This document shows, piece by piece, positions 1 through 6,921 of a stretch of 22,547 nucleotides of DNA. Every line of letters begins with the position of its first letter. Within the stretch, counting starts at the first letter, position 1. Made by a program: the position numbers and the translations under genes. Source of the DNA: CAYXXN01 sp964469055 (GTDB lineage Bacteria > Acidobacteriota > Thermoanaerobaculia > Multivoradales > JAHEKO01); NCBI GenBank assembly GCA_964469055.1, contig CAYXXN010000024.1, positions 1 through 22,547 of the forward strand, given 5' to 3'. Under the pieces are notes generated by a model. It saw nothing but the letters and a program-made list of their open reading frames with translations, did no database searches and was not told where the DNA came from.

Positions 1-1
1 C

Positions 2-451
2 GACAAGTTCGAAGAGGGAACCAATTTCAAGGCATGGCTGTTCAAGATCTTGAAGAACTCGTTCATCAACAGCTACCGCAAGCGGCAGCTGCTCCCCCGG
101 GAAAGCGACCTCATTGCCCTGGAGGAGTCCCTCGACCGCCGGCTGGACGGCGACCTGCGGGAGCGGGAGAAGAGCCCCGAGGACGAGCTGCTGGAGACCG
201 TGCTCGACGAGGACGTGCAGCGAGCCCTCGACGCCCTGCCCGCGGACTTTCGGCTGGCCGTCCTGTTGGCCGACCTCGAGGACTTCTCCTACAGGGAGAT
301 CGCCGACGTCCTGGAGATCCCCGTCGGCACCGTGATGAGCCGTCTCTACCGCGGACGGCGTGCCCTCGAGGCGGCGATGCTCACCTACGCCCGCGAGCAC
401 GGCTACCTGCCGTCCGGCGAGCCGGCGAAGATGCGCAGTCGGCGGGCCTGA
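2..451 (+). CDS. ECF-type sigma-70 family RNA polymerase sigma factor, 5'-truncated by the window edge
   Basis: Open from base 2 with no start codon needed, so the gene begins upstream of the window. The visible 149 residues start in the end of region 2 (FKAWLFKILKNSFINSYRK, the region 2.3/2.4 pattern of ECF sigma factors). A variable acidic linker follows, then a complete region 4 with the LPADFRLAVLLADLEDFSY and REIADVLEIPVGTVMSRLYR helix-turn-helix that contacts the -35 element. It should direct core polymerase to a stress or envelope regulon. The next gene resembles the C-terminal end of a SigR/RsrA-type anti-sigma factor, which supports a sigma/anti-sigma pair. The exact ECF group cannot be set without region 2.1-2.2. 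A TTG inside the ORF near base 50 is not the true start, because homology continues upstream of it. Confidence 0.93.
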   Translation, partial: DKFEEGTNFKAWLFKILKNSFINSYRKRQLLPRESDLIALEESLDRRLDGDLREREKSPEDELLETVLDEDVQRALDALPADFRLAVLLADLEDFSYREIADVLEIPVGTVMSRLYRGRRALEAAMLTYAREHGYLPSGEPAKMRSRRA

Positions 452-490
452 CGGCTGTGCCGTCCGGAATACGCGCCACAGCCCGTCGGT

Positions 491-496
491 TAGAAT
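491..496 (+). promoter_or_regulatory. Possible -10 element upstream of the anti-sigma-like ORF
   Basis: TAGAAT matches the sigma-70 -10 consensus at five of six positions and lies in the 99-bp gap between the sigma factor stop and the GTG at 551. No convincing -35 is visible 16-18 bp upstream. It could allow expression of the downstream pair independently of the sigma gene. Confidence 0.25.
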
Positions 497-550
497 CCGT
501 GGTTCGACGACGCTTGGCGCCCAGCCTTTTCCGGGGCGGCGTCGGTAGCG

Positions 551-763
551 GTGAGCGATCAAGAAATGGTGGAACTGACGATCTCGGGCACGGCCCTCGC
601 GAGCCCACCGGCGACGCCGGAGGCGGAGCGGCTCGAGTGGAGCCGTACGCTGCGCCTGCGAGCGCTGCTGCGCGAGCGCTGCCGTCGCCTGGCGGCGCCC
701 GAAGCGCTGCGCCAGCGCATCCTGGCGAGCCTGCCGCACCGCAGCCAGGCGGGCCTCGACTGA
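551..763 (+). CDS. Short anti-sigma-factor-like protein lacking the zinc-binding motif
   Basis: A 70-residue ORF with a GTG start, placed directly after an ECF sigma gene. Its second half (TLRLRALLRERCRRLAAPEALRQRIL) resembles the C-terminal part of RsrA/ZAS anti-sigma factors, where a basic helix with a Cys precedes an APExLRxRI segment. The usual N-terminal HxxxCxxC zinc site is absent: there is only one Cys (C44). The in-frame sequence upstream runs to a TAG at 491-493 and adds no Cys or zinc motif, so a missed start does not explain the loss. It may be a reduced, redox-insensitive anti-sigma factor, a decayed remnant, or an unrelated small protein. The next gene begins 2 bp after its stop, which suggests co-translation. 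Confidence 0.55.
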   Translation: MSDQEMVELTISGTALASPPATPEAERLEWSRTLRLRALLRERCRRLAAPEALRQRILASLPHRSQAGLD

Positions 764-764
764 G

Positions 765-1214
765 GTGACCGTGACGAAGCGCTTGGCGCTCTGGCTTCTC
801 TTGCTCGTGGCGACGGCTGCGGTGCTCCCAGCCCAGGGGGAGCTGCGCCTCTCGGGCTTGAGCGGGGGTGAGCTGACCGACGCCGAGCTCGAGCGCGGCA
901 GCCACATCGTCGTCTTCTGGACTACCTGGTCGCCGCGCGGCCGCGACATCGTCGAGCGGGTCAACGGGCTCGTCGACGGCTTCGGCAACCGCGTCGTGAC
1001 CGTCAACTTCCAGGAGGACGCCGCCGACGTGCGCTCCTTCCTGGCCGGCAAGAACCTGCGCGCCTCCGTCTACCTCGACACGAGCGGCGCCCTGTCGAAG
1101 AAGTACCACGTCAACTCCGCTCCCTGGCTCGTGCTGCTCGACGACGGCCGTGTCGTCTACAGCGAGAACCTGCCGGCGGACGCCGACGCGGTGATCCGGC
1201 GCACTCTCGGCTAG
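765..1214 (+). CDS. Exported thioredoxin-fold (TlpA/ResA-like) protein without the CxxC active site
   Basis: 149 residues with a GTG start 2 bp after the preceding stop; a second in-frame GTG at 771 is also possible. Residues 6-23 form a hydrophobic signal segment ending near LPAQ, so the protein is probably periplasmic. The core follows the thioredoxin pattern: a beta strand HIVVFWTTW, the active-site loop, and the cis-proline loop NSAPWLVLLDDG (P120). In the loop, the WCxxC motif reads WSPRG (residues 55-59), so both cysteines are replaced by S56 and G59. The whole protein has no Cys. It cannot act as a disulfide reductase in the usual way; binding or scaffolding is more likely. Its position behind a sigma/anti-sigma-like pair suggests a part in the same stress response, but that is inference. 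Confidence 0.75.
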   Translation: MTVTKRLALWLLLLVATAAVLPAQGELRLSGLSGGELTDAELERGSHIVVFWTTWSPRGRDIVERVNGLVDGFGNRVVTVNFQEDAADVRSFLAGKNLRASVYLDTSGALSKKYHVNSAPWLVLLDDGRVVYSENLPADADAVIRRTLG

Positions 1215-1252
1215 GGGCGCCCGGCGGCGCCGCTGCCGCGCGCTCGCCCCTG

Positions 1253-1261
1253 TGGTACTCT
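1253..1261 (+). promoter_or_regulatory. Weak extended -10-like element upstream of the M23 peptidase
   Basis: TG-G-TACTCT has the TGn extension but only three of six core matches. It lies in the 109-bp gap between the thioredoxin-like gene and the likely peptidase start at 1324, and would give a leader of about 55 nt. That leader contains two GAACGGTC copies at 1284-1291 and 1303-1310. Confidence 0.2.
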
Positions 1262-1323
1262 CCGCCGGTCGTACCTGGTCGCGGAACGGTCCAACCCTCG
1301 TCGAACGGTCTAGGCGGTGGCGC

Positions 1324-2658
1324 GTGCAGCGTGATTCCGTGCCGGCCTGGGCGCGCGTCGCTCTGCCGCTCGCCCTGGGCCTCGTCGCTCTCGGCCTGTG
1401 GCACGCCGCGGCGGACATCAACGCCGCCGCCGCCTCGCCCTACCCCGTCGGCCGGACGCCACGCTTCCACCCGCTGACCGCCTTCGGCCCAGGCGAGCTA
1501 TTGGGCCTCGGAGACGGGCCGCCGCTCGAGGTCGCATTCCGCTCGGGAGAGACCGTCTCCGACGCCCTCTCGACGCTCGACTTCACGACCGCCGACCGCC
1601 AGCAGGTCCTCGCCGAGCTGGCCCGGTTCGCCGACCTGCGGCGGATCCAGACGAGCGACCGCTACGCGCTCTACCACGGCAAGGACGGCCGCCCGGCCCG
1701 CTTCGAGCTCTGGCTGGCGGGGCGGGGGAGGGCAGCGGTCCGACGGCTCCCCGACGGCTGGCGCGGAGGCTTCCGGCCCAGCGAGCGGCGGGTGGAGGTG
1801 CGCACGCTGGCGGGCAAGCTCATGGGCTCGCTCGAGGCGTCCATCCGTGCGACCGGCGGCGAGGGGCTCCTGGCCTACTCCATGGCCGACGTGCTGCAGT
1901 GGGACCTCGATTTCAACCGCGACCTGCGCGAGGGTGACCGTTTCGCGGTCCTCTACGAGGCCGTCTACCTCGACGGCACCTACCACGAGCTCGGTCGGAT
2001 CCTGGCCCTCAGCTACGACAACGCGGGCCGCGTGCACGAAGCCTACCGATCGCAGGCCGAGGAGAAGGACACCTACTACGACGGAGAGGGGCGGCCGCTC
2101 CAGAAGATGTTCCTGCGCTCACCGCTGCGCTTCACGCGCGTGACCTCCGGCTTCTCGCACCGGCGCTTCCATCCGGTCCTGAAGAGCTTCCGGCCCCACT
2201 ATGGTGTCGACTATGGTGCCCCGATCGGCACTCCGGTGCGGGTCACCGCGGGCGGCGTCGTCGCCGCGGCGGGCTGGGACGGCGGCGGCGGCAAGGTCGT
2301 GAAGGTGCGCCACCCGAACGACTACCTGACGGCCTACCTCCACCTCTCGCGCTTCGCCGACGGCATTCGTCCCGGGACGCGAGTTCGGCAGGGCGACCTC
2401 GTCGGCTATGTCGGCTCGACGGGCCTGGCGACCGGACCGCACCTCGACTACCGCGTGCAGCACCGCGGCCAATGGACCGATCCGCTGGCCATCAAGAGCG
2501 CGCCGGCGGAGCCGATCCCGGCCGCCGACCTACCGGCGTTTCTCGCCTGGCGCGACGAACTGCGGGCGAGCCTCGCAGAGGCCTCGGCGCCGAAACCGGC
2601 CGAGGGTGCGCGCCTGGCGGAGCGTCGGGAGCCGGCGAGCGGCCCAGCGCCGCGCTGA
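1324..2658 (+). CDS. M23 family peptidoglycan endopeptidase (MepM/LytM-like), membrane-anchored
   Basis: 444 residues from the GTG at 1324. The frame is open to a GTG at 1252, but the 24 extra residues look non-coding and the 1324 start puts the hydrophobic segment ALPLALGLVALGLW near the N-terminus as a signal anchor. The middle (about residues 50-270) resembles the OapA/LysM-like N-terminal modules of MepM-type proteins. The C-terminal peptidase domain (about 275-390) has HYGVDYGAP (H292, D296 as zinc ligands), YLHLS (H340) and GPHLDYRV (H373). The usual closing HxH reads HxD, so the third metal ligand would be D375. It probably cleaves peptidoglycan cross-links in the periplasm. The tail beyond residue 400 is Ala/Pro-rich and basic. 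The GHMP kinase gene starts 2 bp after its stop. Confidence 0.88.
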   Translation: MQRDSVPAWARVALPLALGLVALGLWHAAADINAAAASPYPVGRTPRFHPLTAFGPGELLGLGDGPPLEVAFRSGETVSDALSTLDFTTADRQQVLAELARFADLRRIQTSDRYALYHGKDGRPARFELWLAGRGRAAVRRLPDGWRGGFRPSERRVEVRTLAGKLMGSLEASIRATGGEGLLAYSMADVLQWDLDFNRDLREGDRFAVLYEAVYLDGTYHELGRILALSYDNAGRVHEAYRSQAEEKDTYYDGEGRPLQKMFLRSPLRFTRVTSGFSHRRFHPVLKSFRPHYGVDYGAPIGTPVRVTAGGVVAAAGWDGGGGKVVKVRHPNDYLTAYLHLSRFADGIRPGTRVRQGDLVGYVGSTGLATGPHLDYRVQHRGQWTDPLAIKSAPAEPIPAADLPAFLAWRDELRASLAEASAPKPAEGARLAERREPASGPAPR

Positions 2659-2660
2659 CC

Positions 2661-3656
2661 GTGCCGAGGGCCATCGGCAGGGCCTGCTGCCGTGTCGACC
2701 TGGCCGGCGGCACCCTCGACATCTGGCCGCTGGGGCTGCTGCACCCGGGAGCGCGCACGGTCAATCTGGCCATCGACATCGAGGTGGCGGTCGCCGTCGA
2801 GACCGGCGGTGGGCGATGCCGGATCGAGGGCGCCCACGGCGCGCGCCAGGCAGCGACCTGGGAAGAGCTGGGCGCCGACCCCGAGGTGGGGCTCTTCGCC
2901 CTGCTGGCAGCCGAGCTCGGCCTGTCGCCCGCGACGATCGGCATCGAGAGCGACTCGCCCCGCGGCGGCGGCCTCGGCGCGAGCTCCGCTCTCGGCGTCG
3001 CCTTCCTGGCGGCGGCCGAGGCCGTGTTGGGATCGGTTCCCTCCCCGACCGACCGGCGCGCCAGCCTGGTGCGGGACGTCGAGGCCCGCCTGATGGCCCT
3101 GCCGACGGGCAAGCAGGATCAGTACGCCGCGCTCCTGGGCGGCGCCCTCGAGGTGCGCCATCGCGCGGGCGGCGAGGAGGTGCGGCGCCTGGCGGTGGAT
3201 CTCGTGGCGCTGGGCGACAGCCTGCTGGTCGCCTACACCGGCAGCAGTCACTTCTCGGCCGCCAACAACTGGGAAGTGGTGCGGCGTCGCCTGGACGGCG
3301 ACCCCGAGAGCGTCGCCCTGTTCGAGGGTATCGTCGAGGCCGCGAGCCACGTGGTCGTCGCCCTCGAGCGCTCCGACCTCGCCGCCGTCGGCCGCTGGAT
3401 GAGCCACGAGTGGAGCCATCGTCGGCGGCTGGCGCGGGCGGTCGCGACTCCGACCATCGAGACCTTGCTCGAGCGGGCGATCGCCGCCGGGGCCTGGGGC
3501 GGCAAGGCCTGCGGTGCCGGGGGTGGCGGCTGCATTGCCGTGTTGGCACCGGCGGTGGCGCGCGAGGAGGTCGCGGCGCGGCTGCGCGAGGCCGGCGGCG
3601 AGGTCCTGCCGGCGCGGCCCAGCGCCCACGGCGTGAGGGTCGAGCTCGGGCCGTGA
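2661..3656 (+). CDS. GHMP-family sugar kinase, HddA-like
   Basis: 331 residues from the GTG at 2661, which is 2 bp after the peptidase stop; upstream in-frame codons overlap the peptidase and show no homology. All three GHMP motifs are present: RVDLAGGTLDIWP (11-23), the ATP-binding PRGGGLGASSALG (100-112) and KACGAGGGGCIAV (282-294). The TGKQDQYAALLGG segment (149-161) is typical of D-glycero-D-manno-heptose 7-phosphate kinases and fucokinase-like relatives. It should phosphorylate the anomeric hydroxyl of a sugar or sugar phosphate with ATP in the cytoplasm. The heptose substrate is suggested by family resemblance only; no GmhA, GmhB or HddC homologue is visible here. Tight coupling to a peptidoglycan peptidase leaves open a role in recycling cell-wall sugars. 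Confidence 0.82.
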   Translation: MPRAIGRACCRVDLAGGTLDIWPLGLLHPGARTVNLAIDIEVAVAVETGGGRCRIEGAHGARQAATWEELGADPEVGLFALLAAELGLSPATIGIESDSPRGGGLGASSALGVAFLAAAEAVLGSVPSPTDRRASLVRDVEARLMALPTGKQDQYAALLGGALEVRHRAGGEEVRRLAVDLVALGDSLLVAYTGSSHFSAANNWEVVRRRLDGDPESVALFEGIVEAASHVVVALERSDLAAVGRWMSHEWSHRRRLARAVATPTIETLLERAIAAGAWGGKACGAGGGGCIAVLAPAVAREEVAARLREAGGEVLPARPSAHGVRVELGP

Positions 3657-3698
3657 GGGGCGCCCGCGATCGAAGGAAGGGGGGGCCAGGCGTCGAGA

Positions 3699-3730
3699 GA
3701 GGACGGGGGCGTCCTCGCCGGCTGCCGGCG
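3699..3730 (+). terminator. Two adjacent GC-rich inverted repeats after the sugar kinase gene
   Basis: A 7-bp stem with a GGGG loop (GAGGACG at 3699-3705, CGTCCTC at 3710-3716) is followed at once by a second palindrome, CGCCGGC-T-GCCGGCG (3716-3730). They lie 43 bp downstream of the kinase stop in the 179-bp gap before the PEGA gene. No U-rich tract follows, so intrinsic termination is only a possibility. No strong promoter was found in the rest of this gap. Confidence 0.3.
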
Positions 3731-3835
3731 TTGGGCCTCGCTGGGGCCTGCCGTCGCTGTTGAAGGCCTGGCTCGACGATTGCACGCAAAAGGGGATGCA
3801 CGGCGGCTGTCGGCTGCACCGCGCGGAGGAGAGTC

Positions 3836-4864
3836 ATGAAGGGTTCGACGTCGTTCCTGGCATGCGGCGTGGCCGCCGGGATCCTGTGGACGGCCGCCGC
3901 GCTGCCCGCTCCGGCGGTGGCGGACGAGAGTCGTGCCGCGGTCACCCGACCTTCCGGTAGCTCGGGCTCCAGCGGCTCCGGCTCCGCTGGCTCCAGCTCC
4001 GGTGGCGGGTCGGTCTCCTCGGGCGGCGGCTCCTCCGGTGGTGGGCGCGCGACGATCGCGAGCGACTCGCGAGGCTCGGCGGGCTCGACCCGGCCGGGCG
4101 CCACCAGCGACGGCCGGACGGTCGTCCGTGACGACCGCCGGTCCCCCCGCGGCCACGGCGGGATCCACGTCGGCTTCTGGGGCTACGCCCCCTGGCACCA
4201 TGGCTACTGGGGTCCTTGGGGCTACGGCTACTGGGGCCATCCGTACGGCTACGGTCAGGGCTACCCGGTCGCCTATTCGGCCGCTCCCGGCTACGGCATG
4301 GGTGCCCTCGACTTGAACGTGCGACCCAAGGACGCCGAAGTGCATGTCAACGGGCAGTACATCGGCCTGGTGAAGCAGTACGACGGCTTCCCGAGCTACC
4401 TTTGGCTCGAGCGCGGCGCCTACGAGATCGCCTTCTATCGGCCCGGCCACGAGACCGTTGTGCGAAACTTCGAGGTCTTCACGGGCTTGGTGCTCGAGGT
4501 CGCCATCGAGCTGCCTCCCGGTCAGGCCGTGCTGCCGGCCCGCCACGAGCGGGGCGCCGCGCCCGAGCCGCCCCTGCCACGATCCAACCCGGCGGAGGGG
4601 TCGGCCGGCGCCCCCGCTGCGCTCGAGACGGGCCGTCTCGAGTTGGAGATCCTCCCCCGCGAGGCTTCGGTCTACCTCGACAGCCGCTTCGTCGGCACGG
4701 GAGACGAGCTCGCCAGGCTCCACGACGGCTTGACGGTGGAGCCGGGAGCGCACGTGCTCGAGGTCTTGAGCCCCGGCCGGATCCCGGAGACCGTCCACTT
4801 CGAGCTCGCCCCCGGCGAGGCGACGAGGATCGAAGTGCGCCTGGATCCGGCGGTGGACGCCTGA
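3836..4864 (+). CDS. Secreted PEGA-domain protein with low-complexity Ser/Gly and aromatic/Gly segments
   Basis: 342 residues, ATG start with GGAGGA five bases upstream. Residues 1-29 form a signal peptide ending near AVA. A Ser/Gly-rich linker follows (40-70), then a basic stretch, then a segment rich in Gly, Tyr, Trp and His (about 109-154, for example HHGYWGPWGYGYWGHPYGYG). Two PEGA-like beta domains come next: about 158-228 (VRPKDAEVHVNGQYIG) and about 267-338 (ILPREASVYLDSRFVG). PEGA domains occur in extracytoplasmic and surface proteins, often as tandem modules. No enzymatic motif is visible. It is flanked by a gap upstream and a convergent gene 24 bp downstream, so it is probably transcribed alone. 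It may be an envelope structural or wall-associated protein; partners are unknown. Confidence 0.85.
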   Translation: MKGSTSFLACGVAAGILWTAAALPAPAVADESRAAVTRPSGSSGSSGSGSAGSSSGGGSVSSGGGSSGGGRATIASDSRGSAGSTRPGATSDGRTVVRDDRRSPRGHGGIHVGFWGYAPWHHGYWGPWGYGYWGHPYGYGQGYPVAYSAAPGYGMGALDLNVRPKDAEVHVNGQYIGLVKQYDGFPSYLWLERGAYEIAFYRPGHETVVRNFEVFTGLVLEVAIELPPGQAVLPARHERGAAPEPPLPRSNPAEGSAGAPAALETGRLELEILPREASVYLDSRFVGTGDELARLHDGLTVEPGAHVLEVLSPGRIPETVHFELAPGEATRIEVRLDPAVDA

Positions 4865-4888
4865 CGGGAGTGAACGGCGCCAGGGTCG

Positions 4889-5452
4889 CTAGGGCAGCAG
4901 CGTCGGTCTGCTCTCCAGCTTGAGCAGCCACGCTTTCTTCTTCTCACCGGCCACGTAGCTGCCGATGCCCGCTCTGCTCGGCACCACCCGGTGGCAGGGA
5001 ATGACCACCGGGAGCGGGTTGGCGAGCAGCACGGACACCACCTGCCGGTAGCCGTCGGGCCGGCCGACGGCCGTGGCGACCTCCTGATAGGTGCGCGTAC
5101 GGCCGAAGGGGATCTTGGCGGTCTGCTTGAGGACGCGCCGGCCGAAGCCGTCGAGGGAGGACCAGCGCAGGTCGTACTCGAGGTCCAGTCTGCGACGGGC
5201 GCCGGCGAAGTACTCCGAGAACCGGCCGACCACCTCGTCGAGAAAGTCGGTGGCTGGCGAGCGTTTGAGCTCTCCCAGGGGAGTGAAGGCGCTGCGGTCC
5301 TTGCCGACCGGCGCGATGACCACGCGGGTGAGGAACCCTTCGATGAGCTCTACGCCGAGGCCCCCGAGGGCGGAGGGGAAGAGGATACGCTGCGGCTCGG
5401 CGATGCCCGGCGCGGCCCCCCCGGCGGGGGCCGGAGCTGCGCTCTCCGGCAT
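4889..5452 (-). CDS. ogt: Methylated-DNA--[protein]-cysteine S-methyltransferase (O6-alkylguanine repair)
   Basis: 187 residues from the ATG at 5452; an in-frame GTG at 5470 is an alternative, and the longer open frame further upstream is non-homologous. The C-terminal domain carries the suicide acceptor motif IPCHRVVPSRAGIGSYVAGE with Cys at 153. It also has the recognition segment PFGRTRTYQEVA (115-126) and the NPLPVV hinge (145-150). The N-terminal half (about 30-95) fits the Ogt/AdaB domain. It repairs O6-methylguanine and O4-methylthymine by irreversible alkyl transfer to its own cysteine. It is convergent with the PEGA gene, separated by 24 bp, and the DUF3891 gene lies 56 bp upstream on the same strand. 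No Ada-type N-terminal regulatory domain is fused to it. Confidence 0.93.
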   Translation of the reverse strand: MPESAAPAPAGGAAPGIAEPQRILFPSALGGLGVELIEGFLTRVVIAPVGKDRSAFTPLGELKRSPATDFLDEVVGRFSEYFAGARRRLDLEYDLRWSSLDGFGRRVLKQTAKIPFGRTRTYQEVATAVGRPDGYRQVVSVLLANPLPVVIPCHRVVPSRAGIGSYVAGEKKKAWLLKLESRPTLLP

Positions 5453-5508
5453 GGGGCCGTAGGGTATCACGGGCAACGGGGCCGGGAGCGCGACGCCTCT
5501 CCTGGGCC

Positions 5509-6210
5509 TCAGGGGGCCGCAGAAAGCCGGAACGACAGCTCTTCCCAGCGCGCCGGGCCGAGCTCTCCGGCGAGGTCGGCCTCGCCGGCATAGGGCCGGT
5601 CCGGGATATGGCGGCAGGGCACCTTGAAGGTCGTGCTGCCGGCGAGGGGGAAGGGATCGAGAAGCAGGGTCGAGCCGCTGCGGCGGCCGCGGAGATCGTG
5701 GTCCTGGAAGGACTCCCAGGCGCCGCAGGCGGTGAGCGAGACGAGGTCGGCGAGGTGGAGGAAGCGGTAGTCCGCGGCGAGCTCGAGGGTGGGGAGCCCC
5801 ACGGTGGCCGCGAGCTCCGCCTGCTGCTCCTCGAGCTCCTGCGCGAACTCGGCCCACTCCGGCTCGCCGGCGCGCTCGCGGTGGAGGACCAGGGCGTGCT
5901 CGGCGACGAGCAGCGCGGCGTAGGGATGGGCCGGCGCGAGGCGGGCCACACCCCGCCGCCAGACGGCCCGGCGCTCGGCCTCGGGGAAGCGGCGGAAGTC
6001 CGCGGGACGCCCGTCGGCCTCGAGCCGGGGCGCCGCGTCCGCCTCGCGCCAGCCGTTGTCGTGCTCGCGGGCGGCCCTCAAGAGCTCGGCGCGCCGGGGG
6101 TGATCGGGCAGCCCGTCGGCGCGCCACAGCGCCAGGATCTCGGCCGCGGTGGCGGCGTGGTCGCTCTGGGTGACGAGGCGGAGTCGCCCGCCGTCGGCGT
6201 TGACGATCAC
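5509..6210 (-). CDS. DUF3891 family protein
   Basis: 233 residues from the GTG at 6210, chosen because DUF3891 proteins usually begin a few residues before an R-L-ITQ-DHA motif; here it reads VIVNADGGRLRLVTQSDHAA. The frame is open for 34 more codons upstream, but these are basic and show no similarity. Other family-like features are AREHDNGW (about residues 51-58), FRRFPEAERR, and a C-terminal half with conserved HLADLVSL and acidic/aromatic patches. The His and Asp residues (SDHAA, EHDNGW, LHLADLVS) recall an HD-like all-alpha domain, but the biochemical function is not known. It is cytoplasmic: no signal or membrane segment. It may share a transcript with the methyltransferase downstream. 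Confidence 0.8.
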   Translation of the reverse strand: MIVNADGGRLRLVTQSDHAATAAEILALWRADGLPDHPRRAELLRAAREHDNGWREADAAPRLEADGRPADFRRFPEAERRAVWRRGVARLAPAHPYAALLVAEHALVLHRERAGEPEWAEFAQELEEQQAELAATVGLPTLELAADYRFLHLADLVSLTACGAWESFQDHDLRGRRSGSTLLLDPFPLAGSTTFKVPCRHIPDRPYAGEADLAGELGPARWEELSFRLSAAP

Positions 6211-6217
6211 CCGGCCG

Positions 6218-6226
6218 ACCCTAGCA
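6218..6226 (-). promoter_or_regulatory. Candidate extended -10 for the DUF3891 gene
   Basis: On the minus strand TG-C-TAGGGT lies 7 nt before the GTG start at 6210. That spacing would put the transcription start almost on the start codon, with no room for a Shine-Dalgarno site. The core matches the consensus only moderately. Confidence 0.25.
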
Positions 6227-6244
6227 GCGTGGCGACCGGGGGGA

Positions 6245-6250
6245 TAAGAT
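6245..6250 (+). promoter_or_regulatory. Possible -10 element for the CsgG-like gene
   Basis: TAAGAT (four of six consensus matches) lies 34 bp before the ATG at 6285, giving a leader of about 28 nt that contains the ribosome site GGAGGA at 6275-6280. No clear -35 is seen. The intergenic space to the divergent DUF3891 gene is only 74 bp. Confidence 0.25.
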
Positions 6251-6284
6251 CGGCGCCCCACAGGGACGACTCTCGGAGGAACCC

Positions 6285-6911
6285 ATGACGAGAAGGACGA
6301 TCGCTCACGCAACCACTCTGGCCCTGCTCGCCGCCGCAGCGACGACGGCGGTCCGCGCCCAGGAGGAAAAGCCGCGCATCGCGGTGCTCGAGTTCGAGAA
6401 CAAGGCCGACAACTCGTGGTGGTGGAACAACGGCGCCGGAGCGGCCCAGGACATCTTCGTCACCCAGCTCGTCCAGAGCGGCCGCTACCGCGTGCTCGAG
6501 CGGGAGCGTCTGCAGGCCATCCTCGCGGAGCAGAATCTGTCGCTCTCCGGCGACATCGATCCGGCGACCGCGTTGCAGCTCGGCCGCCTGGCGGGGGTCA
6601 AGTACTTCCTGACCGGTGCCCTCACCGAGTACGGCGGCACGGACACCGAGGCCCACGGCGGCTCGATCAGGGGCCTGCCCGGCTTCGGAGGCGGCAAGCG
6701 CACCTTCGTCGCCGCTTTCAACGCCCGACTGATCGACGCCGAGACCGGCGACATCGTGTGGGCCGACGAGGGCCGCGGCGAGGACTCGAACTTCCGGCTC
6801 TCGGTCGGCGGCTTCGGCGGTGGGGTCTCCAACGACGAGCGGATGTTCGACAAGGTCCTGAAGCCGATCATCCAGGACCTGGCCCAGAAGCTGGCGGCTG
6901 CCGACCTCTAG
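6285..6911 (+). CDS. CsgG/curli-assembly-like periplasmic protein
   Basis: 208 residues, ATG start with GGAGGA four bases upstream. Residues 1-25 form a cleavable signal peptide ending VRA-Q. The mature part follows the CsgG pattern: RIAVLEFENKA (31-41), the amphipathic FVTQLVQSGRYRVLERERLQAIL segment, GDIDPATALQLGRLAGVKYFLTGALTEY, and NARLIDAETGDIVWADEGRG. CsgG itself is a lipoprotein that forms the outer-membrane curli secretion channel. This protein has no lipobox Cys and is shorter than E. coli CsgG, so a soluble periplasmic role is more likely than a pore. No other curli genes are visible. It is convergent with the pseudokinase-TonB gene, with 10 bp between the stops. Confidence 0.82.
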   Translation: MTRRTIAHATTLALLAAAATTAVRAQEEKPRIAVLEFENKADNSWWWNNGAGAAQDIFVTQLVQSGRYRVLERERLQAILAEQNLSLSGDIDPATALQLGRLAGVKYFLTGALTEYGGTDTEAHGGSIRGLPGFGGGKRTFVAAFNARLIDAETGDIVWADEGRGEDSNFRLSVGGFGGGVSNDERMFDKVLKPIIQDLAQKLAAADL

Positions 6912-6921
6912 GCCGCGACTC

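Noticed and set aside
452..550. A hidden zinc-binding N-terminus for the anti-sigma-like ORF
   Set aside because: The in-frame reading before 551 meets a TAG at 491-493 and contains no Cys or HxxxCxxC motif.
34..768. 244-residue plus-strand frame crossing the sigma and anti-sigma-like genes
   Set aside because: Composition is Arg/Ala/Pro-rich shadow and it overlaps a clear sigma factor in another frame.
2448..4798. Long minus-strand frames opposite the M23, GHMP kinase and PEGA genes
   Set aside because: They lie antisense to genes with full motifs and show no domain.
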